Shown: piece after piece, positions 43,311 to 52,783 of the stretch | Position numbering within the stretch: the stretch's first letter is position 1 | How the letters are laid out: every line of letters begins with the position of its first letter | From: Obesumbacterium proteus | Lineage (GTDB): Bacteria > Pseudomonadota > Gammaproteobacteria > Enterobacterales > Enterobacteriaceae | DNA length: 64,000 nucleotides | NCBI RefSeq assembly: GCF_001586165.1 | Contig: NZ_CP014608.1 | Span: 62,001 to 126,000 of the forward strand | Reading direction: 5' to 3' | Notes under the pieces: generated by a model | Told to the model about the DNA's origin: nothing | Database searches by the model: none | The model's input: only the letters and a program-made list of their open reading frames with translations | Program-made: the position numbers and the translations under genes

Positions 43311-43857
43311 CTTGAAGAGTTTGCTCCGATGAAGCAGCAGATCGTATGTTCCAGGTCGTTCAGGTACTGGGTTACTGAATATAATATGATGTGTGAAGCA
43401 ATATGCAGCCACGCCGTACGGGTGGCAGAAAAAATCCGGGGCTAACATCAATATTGTCACTATATTTTAGCATTCATCAAAACGAGCCCATTTGCCGTGA
43501 ATGAGGTTTACTACAGTAAGACAACCGGCACTAAATTATATATACCGACACAAGATAGTCGGGATATCGTTGCCGCCACAACCAAATACCTTGATGCGTT
43601 CTGTCAGAACGGCCACAGGTTCCAGAAATGCGGTATGATGTTAGGGTCAAGGCATCGCACAACTTGGTCTTTTCGATGAGTACAAGCCGGGTCTAACAGT
43701 GAACAGTTGATGGCTTTGCTCGACGGCATCAATATACAGCGGAAAGGGACGTGCATGGTTTGCCGGACATGGTATTCAGAAGAGTTGGGATGAAGCGTTA
43801 GATGCTCTCGCCAGCTTACACGACACGCTTCAGTGATTTGATGCGTGTAAAAGTCTA
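43311..43857 (+). pseudogene. umuC: Decayed UmuC-like (DNA polymerase V) C-terminal remnant
   Basis: Frames pieced together read MKQQIVCSRSF, VTEYNMMCEAICSHAVRVAEKIRG, FIKTSPFAVNEVYYSKT, LYIPTQDSRDIVAATTKYLD, NGHRFQKCGMMLG and, near 43814, MLSPAYTTR. These match the C-terminal third of UmuC/ImpB/SamB proteins in order. Stops and frame changes interrupt it, and the polymerase domain is gone. Plasmid umuDC-type operons are common, so this is likely an old plasmid gene. Confidence 0.8.
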
Positions 43858-43984
43858 AACCAGAGGGACAGATGTTGGTTCAATCAGCCCCGGGCCGTTG
43901 TTCCTATGGCAAGGCACTAACTTGAGTCTATTCGCAGGCCATGATATTTTGGCATGAGTGATTTATAACCAGAGCGTGAAGAGC

Positions 43985-44266
43985 ATGGATTCGAAAGGTT
44001 TTGATCCGAAAGACTTGGAAGAAATTTGCACCAGGAAGCGGGCAAAATTCACAATGAAGAAATCTGATTACAAAGAATTAGGTCGTAATCTGCTTTTAGG
44101 TTCTGTTGATGTAGTAATTGGAAGCGTAATGGCTGCGGCCGTAATCGTAAGTGCAATACCAACCAGAAGTTCAAATATTGATGATGACTTGCCGAATAGC
44201 AATGGTTGGCAGAATGGTTCACAAGGTTACGGATATTATGAAAATGGGGTAAAAATGTATGATTGA
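43985..44266 (+). CDS. Small hypothetical membrane protein
   Basis: A 93-residue protein with one hydrophobic segment (LLLGSVDVVIGSVMAAAVIVSAIP, about residues 39-62) preceded by a basic region and followed by an Asn/Gly/Tyr-rich tail. The start is uncertain: the ATG at 43985 has a weak site, a GTG at 43958 extends it, and an ATG at 44054 shortens it. It converges with the conjugation operon. No family is recognised. Confidence 0.5.
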   Translation: MDSKGFDPKDLEEICTRKRAKFTMKKSDYKELGRNLLLGSVDVVIGSVMAAAVIVSAIPTRSSNIDDDLPNSNGWQNGSQGYGYYENGVKMYD

Positions 44267-44293
44267 AGAGCCAAAATTTCTTACTGGCTCTTC
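44265..44293. terminator. Hairpin at the end of the conjugation operon
   Basis: GAAGAGCCA and TGGCTCTTC form a nine-pair stem over an 11-base loop between two converging genes. There is little T run on either side, so it may protect 3' ends rather than terminate alone. Confidence 0.5.
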
Positions 44294-44309
44294 AACATAA
44301 AATTAATAA

Positions 44310-45836
44310 CTAACCCCCTTTTTTAACCGCAGTTTTAGCAGCATCTACAGCAGCTTTTCCCCCTTCGCTCCCTGCTTGTTGTGGCATTTTAGACCCGGCA
44401 CTCACAGCTGAATCAACTACGCTACCAATCTTCGCTCCAGCCCAGCCAAGTGTGCCGACCCAAAATGCTGGAAATACAACGTACATACTCCCCAACACTA
44501 GGTTCATAATCCAGCCATCGGCGGTTGAACTGGTAAATTCTGCAAAAGGCACACTGCTGTTCGATATGCCCTGCGCTGACATGCTGTCATACAAAATGGT
44601 AATCATCCTGTCATCGAGCCAGCCCGCAAGTTCCCACCAGAAAGTGATAAACATAAGCGCAAACAGCGCAAACGAAATGGTCACCACGGTTTTTGGCTCA
44701 TAAGCGCTGAACATCATCAATACCGGGATGACGATGATAATCATCATCTCCAGTAGTGCCTGTATCATTGGCAACGCCTGCTTCAGTGCATCAAACCCCG
44801 GCAACGCTTCCGCCTGCTTAATTCCCACACCAATTGTCGACACGAGACGGGTCACGTTAAAAGCCAGACCTGAGCCCACATCACTGCTGCCAGTAGCATA
44901 AGTCTCACCGCTGCCTGAAAGCCCAACGTTGCGCGGACTCACCAGCCAGCGCAGCGCCATCTCCTCCCACTGATCCTTGCTAAATTTCCGCTGTAGCTCA
45001 GCCTTAGTCGACTCATCCATATTGGCCAGCACCTGGGCCTTCAGGCCATTAGTGCCGTCAGACCACCACTGTTTACAGGTCGGATATCCACCTTTTCCCA
45101 CATCCGGATAGCCGCTGTCCCGGGCATTGTCATACGGCCACTGGCTGCGCGGGCTGGTCGATGTGTAATAATCATAGTAACCACTGGTATTGAGAAAGTA
45201 GCTGCTGCCTATCCACCCTACTGAATTGATTGTTGCGTCACTCAGCTGGCTGTTGCTGTTTTTAAGCTTGAAGTAAGAACGGGAATAGCACTGATCTGCA
45301 AAGTCCTGCACTTCCTGCAGCACTATAGGGTCGCGAATTTTGGTGTTTTGCACGTCAAAGCGCATCTGGCGGAGCTGGTCTCCGCAGGGGATCGAGGCAA
45401 TCATCGCCTGGGTGATGCCCTTGGATATCATATGCAACAGATACCACCAGACCGGGACTTCTGCCGTCTTGCCGTCAAAGTCGTTAACCAGCCCCTTGTA
45501 ACCGGAGTTCTGGGGCGTAGGTACGCTTACACCGCACTGTTTCGCCCGTGAAGTATCGAATTTAATGGTGCTGATATCGACCGGCAACAGCGGAATGCAG
45601 CAGAACAGCATCACGCAAAATGATACGTAGAGCGCGTGCTCAACCCGCGGCAGTGCAAGAACACCTTTATTCCCCTCATCGGCGCCTTCTTCTCGCACCT
45701 TCAACCAGATACCCAGAACCTTGAAAACCAGAGGCAGCGCGAAAAGTCCCGTACTAATAAGGATGTTCCACAGGGCGTTATTCAGCATCCAGCCGAACAA
45801 CACCAGGAAGTACTCCAGAAAACTGTTGGCCGTCAT
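44310..45836 (-). CDS. TraG N-terminal-like conjugation membrane protein
   Basis: A 508-residue polytopic protein related to the N-terminal domain of F TraG, as found at the end of integrating-conjugative-element transfer operons. Hydrophobic helices lie near residues 8-30, 65-85, 365-390 and 395-415. The periplasmic part contains CYSRSYFKL and CGVSVPTP cysteines. It is expected in the inner membrane, acting in mating-pair stabilisation or pilus assembly. It is the most downstream gene of the operon and starts 9 bases after the stop of the upstream gene. Confidence 0.8.
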   Translation of the reverse strand: MTANSFLEYFLVLFGWMLNNALWNILISTGLFALPLVFKVLGIWLKVREEGADEGNKGVLALPRVEHALYVSFCVMLFCCIPLLPVDISTIKFDTSRAKQCGVSVPTPQNSGYKGLVNDFDGKTAEVPVWWYLLHMISKGITQAMIASIPCGDQLRQMRFDVQNTKIRDPIVLQEVQDFADQCYSRSYFKLKNSNSQLSDATINSVGWIGSSYFLNTSGYYDYYTSTSPRSQWPYDNARDSGYPDVGKGGYPTCKQWWSDGTNGLKAQVLANMDESTKAELQRKFSKDQWEEMALRWLVSPRNVGLSGSGETYATGSSDVGSGLAFNVTRLVSTIGVGIKQAEALPGFDALKQALPMIQALLEMMIIIVIPVLMMFSAYEPKTVVTISFALFALMFITFWWELAGWLDDRMITILYDSMSAQGISNSSVPFAEFTSSTADGWIMNLVLGSMYVVFPAFWVGTLGWAGAKIGSVVDSAVSAGSKMPQQAGSEGGKAAVDAAKTAVKKGG

Positions 45837-45845
45837 GACGCCTCC

Positions 45846-46193
45846 TTATGCCAGTACGGAACGCCAGGCGGCGAATTCGATAACGATAATAAAACCTGCC
45901 GCCATCCACTCAAGGCGATGAAGTGATTGACCCGGAGATTTCTTCACAACCTGCGGTCGCACAACATAAAACCAGGCCCAGCAAAGCCCGGTATACATTG
46001 TCAGCCGCCAGACAAACAGACCGTACCGGCTTGCACTCAGCCAGTCGCGCACCTTATGCCCATCCGGATCGACTTCAAACAACACTGAGGCAATGAAGAA
46101 AAGCCCCACAGTCAGCGCGAGGATAACCAGAAAAGCCAGCACGAAACGGCGCGTACGACCAAAACGACGCTGAGGGGAGACGGGTATCGTCAT
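45846..46193 (-). CDS. Conjugation-operon membrane protein, unnamed
   Basis: A 115-residue inner-membrane protein with three hydrophobic stretches (FVLAFLVILALTVGLFFIA; a Trp-rich segment containing LTMYTGLCWAWFYVV; and MAAGFIIVIEFAAW). Small genes of this kind sit between the PFL_4711-like and TraG-like genes in this type of transfer operon. The start overlaps the upstream stop by one base, which supports cotranslation. The function is unknown. Confidence 0.7.
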   Translation of the reverse strand: MTIPVSPQRRFGRTRRFVLAFLVILALTVGLFFIASVLFEVDPDGHKVRDWLSASRYGLFVWRLTMYTGLCWAWFYVVRPQVVKKSPGQSLHRLEWMAAGFIIVIEFAAWRSVLA

Positions 46194-47608
46194 TATTGTG
46201 CTCCTGATTTCTGGCTCATGTTATTGAATCCCTGATCCTGACTTCCGCTGTGCTGCTGCAGACGGCTGTCCTGATTGCGTACACCCTGACGTTCCAGGGT
46301 CGTGAGCAGACTGTTATTGCTGATGGACTTTCTCAATGCCATTTCGTTACTCAGCGCGGCCAGCTCCCGGTCGAGCGCATCAACGCGACGGTCCCCCTCG
46401 GCCAGCGCTTCCGGCTGGTCGGCCGCATTGGGTTCAGACTGGCCGGTAGTCAGCATGCGTCGCATTGTCAACGCCTGTTCCACGGTGTCAGACATGGCCA
46501 GTTCTCCTGCGAGGCGCTGTACCAGTGCGGCACTGTCCGGGTCATCCTTCAGTGACTGGATCACGCCGCGGGTCACGACCAGGCTGCCCGTTTTCAGCTT
46601 GGCCAGGTTGTCGGTAGTCGGCGCTTCAGAACCCCCGACCAGTTTGGTTAACTGCTCGAGGTTTTCTTTAGTGGTATCTTCAAGTATCGGTGAAAAGCCG
46701 GTACCGGCGACCGTGCTGCCGGCGGCATTTTCATCGCCGCCGCCGCCGCACTCGCTGGCATCACGACAAGTTCTAATCGACCTGTCACCCAGCACTTTCA
46801 CCACCGCGCTCGCAGCAGTCTCGGAGTTCGGATAACGCTGGCAAACGGACCCGTTACAGCTGGAAGCTCCCACGCTGCTGTTGCTGGTCACCGGCAGGTT
46901 GTTCATCATGTTGTAACCAGCCTTGGCCAGGTCATGCGTCGGTTTGATTGCCGGCTGGCCTTTGCCGCCACGCTTCTGGCCCCCGATCCATGTAGCACCT
47001 TCCTCACCCGTCGCCTTCTGCAGCTTCTGGTCGCTGCTAACGGCATCGCCGTCGCTGGAGGCGACAATATCCTTGTACTCCTCGGTGACGGCCGCCTGCG
47101 TCCACTTGCTTCCCATCGTGTAATCGGCCATTTTATTGGCCATGTTCTGACAGTTGAGTTTGGCCTTGTCAAAACTCAGTCCGGCCTGCAGCACGCCGTT
47201 GGTCAGCATTTCATACAGCCCGGGATTGGCGCGCTGGATAATCATCGCCGGCATACTGGAGACCGCGCCGGTAGCCCCCTGCATCACGGTGCCCATCAGA
47301 TCCTTAAAGCCGCTGGTCACACCGTTAAGCTGATTACCTACCGTCGTTTTCAGGTCAAAATTACCGCACATCAGGTCGCTGCTCATGCCGGCGTTCATGC
47401 CCAGACGCGTCATGCTGTTTCGGGAAGCGGGTGGCGATATGACCGAGCCGCCGCCAATGGAATAAAACAGGCCGTCACTGATGGCTCCGTTGGCAGAAGC
47501 GCCGCTGGGAGGGGTGGTGACCTCAGCGTATGCATTGGGTGTGCCGCTGGCGAACATCACCAGCAACGTCAACGGGAGAGCGAGAGGGACTTTTTTTAGC
47601 ATTGTCAT
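46193..47608 (-). CDS. Integrating conjugative element protein, PFL_4711 (TIGR03755) family
   Basis: A 471-residue exported protein with a signal peptide (MLKKVPLALPLTLLVMFASG) cleaved near NAYA. It has the family features LFYSIGGGSVISPPASR near the mature start, CGNFDLKTTVGNQLNG, and a C-terminal coiled-coil/Gln-rich tail. It resembles F TraH in position and is probably a periplasmic pilus-assembly factor. I placed the start at 47608; an upstream in-frame ATG at 47746 runs into the preceding gene. Confidence 0.82.
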   Translation of the reverse strand: MTMLKKVPLALPLTLLVMFASGTPNAYAEVTTPPSGASANGAISDGLFYSIGGGSVISPPASRNSMTRLGMNAGMSSDLMCGNFDLKTTVGNQLNGVTSGFKDLMGTVMQGATGAVSSMPAMIIQRANPGLYEMLTNGVLQAGLSFDKAKLNCQNMANKMADYTMGSKWTQAAVTEEYKDIVASSDGDAVSSDQKLQKATGEEGATWIGGQKRGGKGQPAIKPTHDLAKAGYNMMNNLPVTSNSSVGASSCNGSVCQRYPNSETAASAVVKVLGDRSIRTCRDASECGGGGDENAAGSTVAGTGFSPILEDTTKENLEQLTKLVGGSEAPTTDNLAKLKTGSLVVTRGVIQSLKDDPDSAALVQRLAGELAMSDTVEQALTMRRMLTTGQSEPNAADQPEALAEGDRRVDALDRELAALSNEMALRKSISNNSLLTTLERQGVRNQDSRLQQHSGSQDQGFNNMSQKSGAQ

Positions 47609-47618
47609 AGTGTGAGTC

Positions 47619-48593
47619 TCACGAAAAATCAGTGCTGGAAAGGAAGGTCTGACCGCGGCGTTTACAGCAGCTGTAAGGTTGCCAGAGTGCCCAGGCATAG
47701 TTACCGTCCTGAGAAACCGTCGCGCCGGTGTCGGGGAAGACTGCACAGGTGGTCGAGAGCGTCGGAGAAAGACGTTGCCATTTATGGTTTTGGATACCGG
47801 TATTCTCTTTCACCGGTGCAGGTGGCCAATAGCCTGGGGATTGCTGGCCTACCAGCGGCTGGTAGACGTGCAGTTGGCCGGTGCGGGTGATGACATCGGC
47901 CACGCGCTGGGCGACGACGGCTGCGGACTTATACGCGTCCTCCTGGGTGACAAAACCGCTACGCGGATAGATGTTTCCCCACATATTGGCCCCGGCCTGA
48001 CTGCCCAGCTCACGCTGTCCGGGGATAAGGGCTTCCGGGTACAGGCCTTCCGGCAGGCCGCTTCGCCAAACCAGCGCATCGAGCGAACTGACAAAGTAAG
48101 GAACGAAAGGCGTGGCGGCGGACTTGCAGGAGTACCCTGCTATCTGTCCTCCAATAAGCGTGGTGGCCGGATGGCCATAGGCATCGGCATAGTGAAAATG
48201 TAGATTCTGTTTACGCAGCCCGGGGGCCTTCATTACTTGTTGTCCCCCGCCCGCGCTGAAGCCGCTCAGAGAACCGATGACGCTGCTTTCTCCGCTGCCG
48301 GCCGCACCGCTGACCGCTGACATTTCCGTCCAGGGATTATCGCCGGGGCCGGAATAGGCTGACACCACAGCTTCCGGGATGAAATGTTCAACCTTCACGG
48401 ACGTTTTGACAGAGCAACCAAACGGCGTGCAGAGGAGCCAATAGCAGATCCCCTTCACCTTCCAGCCGATACAGGAGACGCTGGCTGCACTGGAAATCAG
48501 GCTGGCCGTGTTGACGCTGGCCGCACACAGCCCACTGCCGGTCAACAACGTGGCCAGCAGCAGCCGGCGGGAACGGGGTGAAGAAAATATCAT
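47619..48593 (-). CDS. Integrating conjugative element protein, PFL_4710 (TIGR03756) family
   Basis: A 324-residue exported protein, TraU-like. A signal peptide is followed by CIGWKVKGICYWLLCTPFGCSVKTSVKVEHFIP (within residues 36-70), whose paired cysteines are typical of TraU-type proteins. The late segment YAWALWQPYSCCKRRGQTFL is also conserved. The start at 48593 overlaps the TIGR03757 gene stop (ATGA). It is expected in the periplasm, acting in pilus assembly or DNA transfer. Confidence 0.85.
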   Translation of the reverse strand: MIFSSPRSRRLLLATLLTGSGLCAASVNTASLISSAASVSCIGWKVKGICYWLLCTPFGCSVKTSVKVEHFIPEAVVSAYSGPGDNPWTEMSAVSGAAGSGESSVIGSLSGFSAGGGQQVMKAPGLRKQNLHFHYADAYGHPATTLIGGQIAGYSCKSAATPFVPYFVSSLDALVWRSGLPEGLYPEALIPGQRELGSQAGANMWGNIYPRSGFVTQEDAYKSAAVVAQRVADVITRTGQLHVYQPLVGQQSPGYWPPAPVKENTGIQNHKWQRLSPTLSTTCAVFPDTGATVSQDGNYAWALWQPYSCCKRRGQTFLSSTDFS

Positions 48594-48994
48594 TGATTTC
48601 CCCCTCGCCAGTCCGCCAAATGGTGCATGGCTACGCTGACGTCCGTGGTACCGTAAACCACCCATTTATCGTCAAACACTACCGCAGGATATTTGGTCAG
48701 CCCCAGTGACCAGGCTTTCATCACCCTCTGATAGGCGCTGGTCAATTGCTGTTGTTGCGATGAGAACGCGGGTGAGTTGAGAACATCCCGGGCCTCTTTT
48801 TCAGCCAGGGCGGGATTTGCCGGGAGGGTGCCAAAGATATTCGTTTGAACATGCTCGGGCGCATCGAGGTACACCACAGGAATATCGGGAGAGGGGGAGA
48901 CAACGGGGTTCGAACTGTCAGTATAAATGACGGTGCCGGCACAGGCACTGGCAGACAGGCACAGTGCCGACAAACAGCTGATGAGTTTTTTCAT
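48590..48994 (-). CDS. Integrating conjugative element protein, PFL_4709 (TIGR03757) family
   Basis: A 134-residue exported protein with a signal peptide (MKKLISCLSALCLSASACA) and the family pattern VIYTDSSNPV, then VVYLDAPE, and near the end YPAVVFDDKWVVYGTTDV. It resembles TrbC/TraW-type thioredoxin-like transfer proteins. GGAGTG precedes the ATG at 48994. Upstream the operon is broken by inserted cargo at 49.0-52.9 kb, so its promoter may no longer be that of the main operon. Confidence 0.82.
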   Translation of the reverse strand: MKKLISCLSALCLSASACAGTVIYTDSSNPVVSPSPDIPVVYLDAPEHVQTNIFGTLPANPALAEKEARDVLNSPAFSSQQQQLTSAYQRVMKAWSLGLTKYPAVVFDDKWVVYGTTDVSVAMHHLADWRGGNQ

Positions 48995-49083
48995 AGAGAA
49001 CACTCCTTAAGCGGATAACCCGCCTAAGGTGCGTCGATACGCTGTTCACGTCAGTAAACAACTCAATATCTGACTACGAAAAT

Positions 49084-49187
49084 TTATCCGGCCTGCTGGT
49101 CAACCTCCTGCTCTGCACGCCACTTCAGGTATTTCAATTCTGTATGGAAATATCCCATACAAAGTCTCGAAAACAAATGCTGTCGGA
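49084..49187 (-). pseudogene. Possible 3' stub of a conjugation-operon gene
   Basis: A minus-strand frame continues from the IS30 remnant boundary, reading HLFSRLCMGYFHTELKYLKW and then RAEQEVDQQAG before its stop. Its composition is coding-like, and it lies exactly where the transfer operon would have continued. It is probably the end of a gene cut off by the insertion. Confidence 0.4.
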
Positions 49188-49379
49188 TGTGAGCTCAACG
49201 GGTCGATGCAACGCTATCCTTAAATAAAGGGGACGTTGCAATGAAACGAAGAACTCGCATTTTCTACACGCCGGAACAAAAGGCGTTTATCTGGGACAGA
49301 TATAAGCAAGGTGATTCCCTGCATGACATCGCCAGAATGTTCGACAGATTTCATTCTTCTATTATCGGTTGAACTCATA
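49188..49379 (+). mobile_element. IS30-family deletion derivative (192 bp, both ends kept)
   Basis: It starts TGTGAGCTCAACGGGTCGAT and ends CGGTTGAACTCATA, matching both inverted repeats of the IS30-family element at 11637-12862. Between them it keeps the promoter region and the first 38 or so transposase codons (from ATG 49241), fused directly to the last codons and stop. It could be mobilised in trans by the intact element. Confidence 0.85.
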
Positions 49380-49637
49380 GCACATAGCGGTCAGCAAGAA
49401 GCGCACAATAACTGCTACGAACCGACTGCGGACCTAACATAGTATTGTGTTTATCAACAGCGAGCAGTTTAGTCGAGAACATTACATGATTCTGTTTTTT
49501 TAAATACTTAGGTTTAGATACAGGTTGCACATGTTGATAAAAATTATTAGAGAAAAATATAATTGTGCTTTACGATGTAAAACGATAAATTAAATAATAT
49601 AATAATCTACAGATTGCACTTTTTGAAGGAACTTAAA
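49380..49637. other. AT-rich upstream region of the cargo gene
   Basis: No gene seen. It probably holds the plus-strand promoter of the following nuclease-like gene. Confidence 0.4.
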
Positions 49638-50978
49638 ATGACAGAGCTGGAAAAGAAAAATGGCTTTAATGAATCTGAAAGATATTTAGCTAACCTTTGC
49701 AATAAATCTTTCCTTAACCTATGGAGTTACCCTAACATATATACCAATGAAGGAAAGAAAAGCGTTAATGGTGATGGTAAAGAGCTCTGTGATTTATTGG
49801 TTGTTTTTGATAAGCATGTAATAATATTCTCTGATAAGGATATTGGATTTAAAGATACTGGTAATATTAAAGTTGATTGGAGTCGGTGGGTAAAAAAAGC
49901 CGTTTTAAAATCTGCGAACCAATTATATGGTGCAGAAAGCTGGATTAAAGATAGGCCAGACAGGCTATTCCTAGACAAAAAATGCACTACCCCTTTCCCT
50001 CTTGAAATACCATCAAAACAGGAAATAAAAATTCATCGTATTGCGGTCGCTAAAAATGCCTCTCAACGCTTCTCAAAATTAGCAGGAGGATCAGGAAGCT
50101 TAATTATAAACCCTGGAATTTCTGGTAATGAGCATTTCGAACACCCTTTTATGATTGGTCACCCTGTTGCAAACAAATCTTTCATACATGTTTTTGATGA
50201 CGTAGCTTTAGATATAATACTCACTGAGTTGGATACAATTTCCGATTTTGTTGACTACATTGAAAAGAAAGAAAAATTCATATCTTCTGGGCAACTTGCT
50301 AGTGCGGCCGGAGAGGAAGAAATTCTTGCGCACTATCTTATGAGCGCACACAGCGGGAAGGAACCAGGATTTTATATTGAGGAAAACCAAAAGGCAGTTA
50401 TCTTTGAAGGACATTACGAGTCATTAAAAAGCCTCCCGCAATATAAAAGAGGAAAAAAAGAAGATAAAATATCATATTTTTGGGACGGATTCATAGAGCA
50501 CTTTGGAAAACATGCTTTAGCTGGCACACTAATCTATGAGAGGAAAATTTTATTATCAGATGCCATATTGGGTTTGAAAATAATGGCCTCAGAGAGGAGG
50601 GTTGCTCGCCGAGTATTATCTAATTCAATACTAGAGAAAATTGAATCATCAGATCCTAGTAGACTTGCTGCTCGCGTAATACTATCTCCAACCATAGTTC
50701 AAAATGGATATATCTGGCTTTTGGTCCCAATCCCTCCAGAAGCCAAAAATTATGAGGATTACCGAAAATATAGACAAGAACTTCTTCGCATCTATTGTAC
50801 ATCAACAAAGTTGCTCCAACCTGCCATAGATTTTGTAGTAGGGGTTGCGACCGAGACTAGAACCGGTGGCGGTGGTGAAGACATGATTTACTTAGACACA
50901 ACATGTTGGGAGAAAGAAGATTACGAAATGCTCAAAAAGACAGGGATGAATTCAATATTCTTCAACCTAATGGGGTGA
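49638..50978 (+). CDS. Hypothetical protein with PD-(D/E)xK-like N-terminal core, putative defence gene
   Basis: A 446-residue protein I cannot place in a named family. Residues 49-67 read ELCDLLVVFDKHVIIFSDK, resembling a restriction-endonuclease-fold core (E49, D52 and a variant SDK in place of D/E-x-K). A glutamine-type or helical middle and the segment GHYESLKSLPQYKRGKK follow. GAAGGA seven bases upstream supports the ATG at 49638. It is AT-rich, on the plus strand inside a minus-strand transfer operon, and next to a HEPN/Toprim gene, which suggests imported defence cargo. Nuclease function is inferred. Confidence 0.55.
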   Translation: MTELEKKNGFNESERYLANLCNKSFLNLWSYPNIYTNEGKKSVNGDGKELCDLLVVFDKHVIIFSDKDIGFKDTGNIKVDWSRWVKKAVLKSANQLYGAESWIKDRPDRLFLDKKCTTPFPLEIPSKQEIKIHRIAVAKNASQRFSKLAGGSGSLIINPGISGNEHFEHPFMIGHPVANKSFIHVFDDVALDIILTELDTISDFVDYIEKKEKFISSGQLASAAGEEEILAHYLMSAHSGKEPGFYIEENQKAVIFEGHYESLKSLPQYKRGKKEDKISYFWDGFIEHFGKHALAGTLIYERKILLSDAILGLKIMASERRVARRVLSNSILEKIESSDPSRLAARVILSPTIVQNGYIWLLVPIPPEAKNYEDYRKYRQELLRIYCTSTKLLQPAIDFVVGVATETRTGGGGEDMIYLDTTCWEKEDYEMLKKTGMNSIFFNLMG

Positions 50979-51127
50979 AACATTTCTCAGGAACAGAATA
51001 TCAGTACCCAATATCGCCGGGGGATTACCCCTCAGAAAAAAACCTAAAGTCTAACGTTAAAAAACAAAAAACAAGATCTAGAACGCAACAGAAAAAAGCA
51101 AGGAAATTAAATCGAAGGAATAATTAA
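50903..51127 (+). CDS. Small basic ORF overlapping the nuclease-like gene
   Basis: A 74-codon frame whose first 25 codons overlap the preceding gene in another frame. The free part reads SGTEYQYPISPGDYPSEKN and ends in a Lys/Arg-rich tail (RTQQKKARKLNRRNN). It may be a separate small protein, a C-terminal extension lost by a frameshift, or chance. There is no clear ribosome site. Confidence 0.3.
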   Translation: MLGERRLRNAQKDRDEFNILQPNGVKHFSGTEYQYPISPGDYPSEKNLKSNVKKQKTRSRTQQKKARKLNRRNN

Positions 51128-51418
51128 TTTCCAGGATGCAGTGCGCTCATAGCTCCGCTTCGCCTGCCCGCGTTAACTAAGTAGTGGTTTTCATGCAGGT
51201 CATGACATACAAAAGACCCTGACCTGTTCCCTAATGATTAACACAGATTGTTGTTAGCAACTTCCAGTGTTGGCAGACAGCAGACAAACACGTGACGCTG
51301 AAGGTCTGCTCAGGGCGTGAAGCGCAAGTTGGCTACGTAGATTGTATGAATACGGCTACCGCAAACGCGATGCAGGCACTGTATAATATTTAGCTTTTGA
51401 GACATAAAGGAAAGCACC
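51128..51418. other. Intergenic region within the cargo
   Basis: No gene seen. It separates the two plus-strand cargo genes and should hold the promoter of the HEPN/Toprim gene. Confidence 0.4.
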
Positions 51419-52696
51419 ATGTCTACGTGGGTTGGTATTGATGTCAACGGCTTTGAGATTGAGAGCTTCCAGAATCATCACGATACTTGGTTTTTTCGTA
51501 ATAACGATCGCGTGAGAATGGTTCCTCCCCACTATGACGGTGAGTATAGCCAGGATGTCTTTATTGGTTATCGCACCTCAATTTCCACTATCCGCAGACG
51601 TATGACACTGGCAGGCTATGACATTAAGGCTTGCGAATCGCACTTCTGTGAATATCGAAAAAAGGTAATTTCTTCGATAGAGGACACAATTGACTTACTG
51701 CAAGACTCTCTTCATAAAAGTGATCATTCGGATGAGGTCAGCGACCACTATTCTAAGGAAATAGTGGTTTATAAGAACTACATTGGTGCGATAGCAAACT
51801 CGGCACTGAGTGATTGGATTGCGCTCTTTCCTCAGGCTACTAAGCGTATGACGGAGGAAGGGCGTTTTCATGATTCGTTTAGTGACGCACAGTGGTATAA
51901 AGAAAGTAATGAACCATTGCTTTGCGCCATGCTTAGCAATGTACCTTTCTTTTCAGAATATCCGATTACTGGATTGTTTAACTTCCCTGGAAATGACCCA
52001 AACATCTTTATCAGGGCTTTTCTTGATTCTTTTCCGGAGGATGCTGTTTGTGAACTTAACATCGCAGACCTAATCTGGGCAGGATATGAAGAAGATTTCG
52101 AAGATTTAGAAGAAATACAGAAGGGAACGACTGTTCCGTTCCGGAATTTTCGCCAATCGATGAACGATTTAAAGCTGCTCTCTGCCCTGAAATCTGACGA
52201 TCTGGTTCTTCAACGGATGTGCTTTTCCAGCATCATCACCGCAATGGAAGCTTATATCGGCGACATTGTGAAACGAGAAGTATTGCATAATGAAGCGGTA
52301 AAACGCCGTTTTGTTGAAAAATCAGGAGTTTTTGATAATAAACAGCAAAAGCTGGAGGTTAAGGATATTTATATTTTCCTTGATAAACTAGATAACTTAC
52401 TCTCTGTAAAGCTCGAAGAGATTTCATTTCATAATATTCAAAATGCTAATAATATATTGCGGAATGTATTGCTTATTGAATTCCCCAGTGCCCTGGTACC
52501 TGAGCTAAATCGTGCTGTGCTTAAGCGACATGATATCGTGCACCGTAATGGTAAATCGACGAATGGGCAGGCTATTCTTGTCACCAGCGCTCATGTTATG
52601 GAATTATTAAATCTAGTGATGCAGTGCATAGAGAATATTGATCAGCAAATTCTGGATGCGCTTGCTAAAGACAACGAAGAAGGTGAGGATAAATAA
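51419..52696 (+). CDS. HEPN/Toprim-associated domain protein, putative defence RNase
   Basis: A 425-residue protein. The N-terminus (MSTWVGIDVNGFEIESFQNH) resembles the HEPN/Toprim-associated N-terminal domain. The C-terminal 180 residues are helical with RHDIVHRNG (R370-x4-H375), the HEPN RNase motif RxxxxH followed by N. HEPN proteins of this kind occur in anti-phage and toxin systems, cutting RNA. AAGGAAAG precedes the ATG. No separate antitoxin gene is visible. It is part of the cargo inserted in the transfer operon. Confidence 0.7.
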   Translation: MSTWVGIDVNGFEIESFQNHHDTWFFRNNDRVRMVPPHYDGEYSQDVFIGYRTSISTIRRRMTLAGYDIKACESHFCEYRKKVISSIEDTIDLLQDSLHKSDHSDEVSDHYSKEIVVYKNYIGAIANSALSDWIALFPQATKRMTEEGRFHDSFSDAQWYKESNEPLLCAMLSNVPFFSEYPITGLFNFPGNDPNIFIRAFLDSFPEDAVCELNIADLIWAGYEEDFEDLEEIQKGTTVPFRNFRQSMNDLKLLSALKSDDLVLQRMCFSSIITAMEAYIGDIVKREVLHNEAVKRRFVEKSGVFDNKQQKLEVKDIYIFLDKLDNLLSVKLEEISFHNIQNANNILRNVLLIEFPSALVPELNRAVLKRHDIVHRNGKSTNGQAILVTSAHVMELLNLVMQCIENIDQQILDALAKDNEEGEDK

Positions 52697-52783
52697 GATT
52701 CTATCCCACAAAATTTCATCTTCATGATGATCATGAATATCCGGATACTGAAGGTTTACCAACATCCGTTTCTGGCAAGACCT

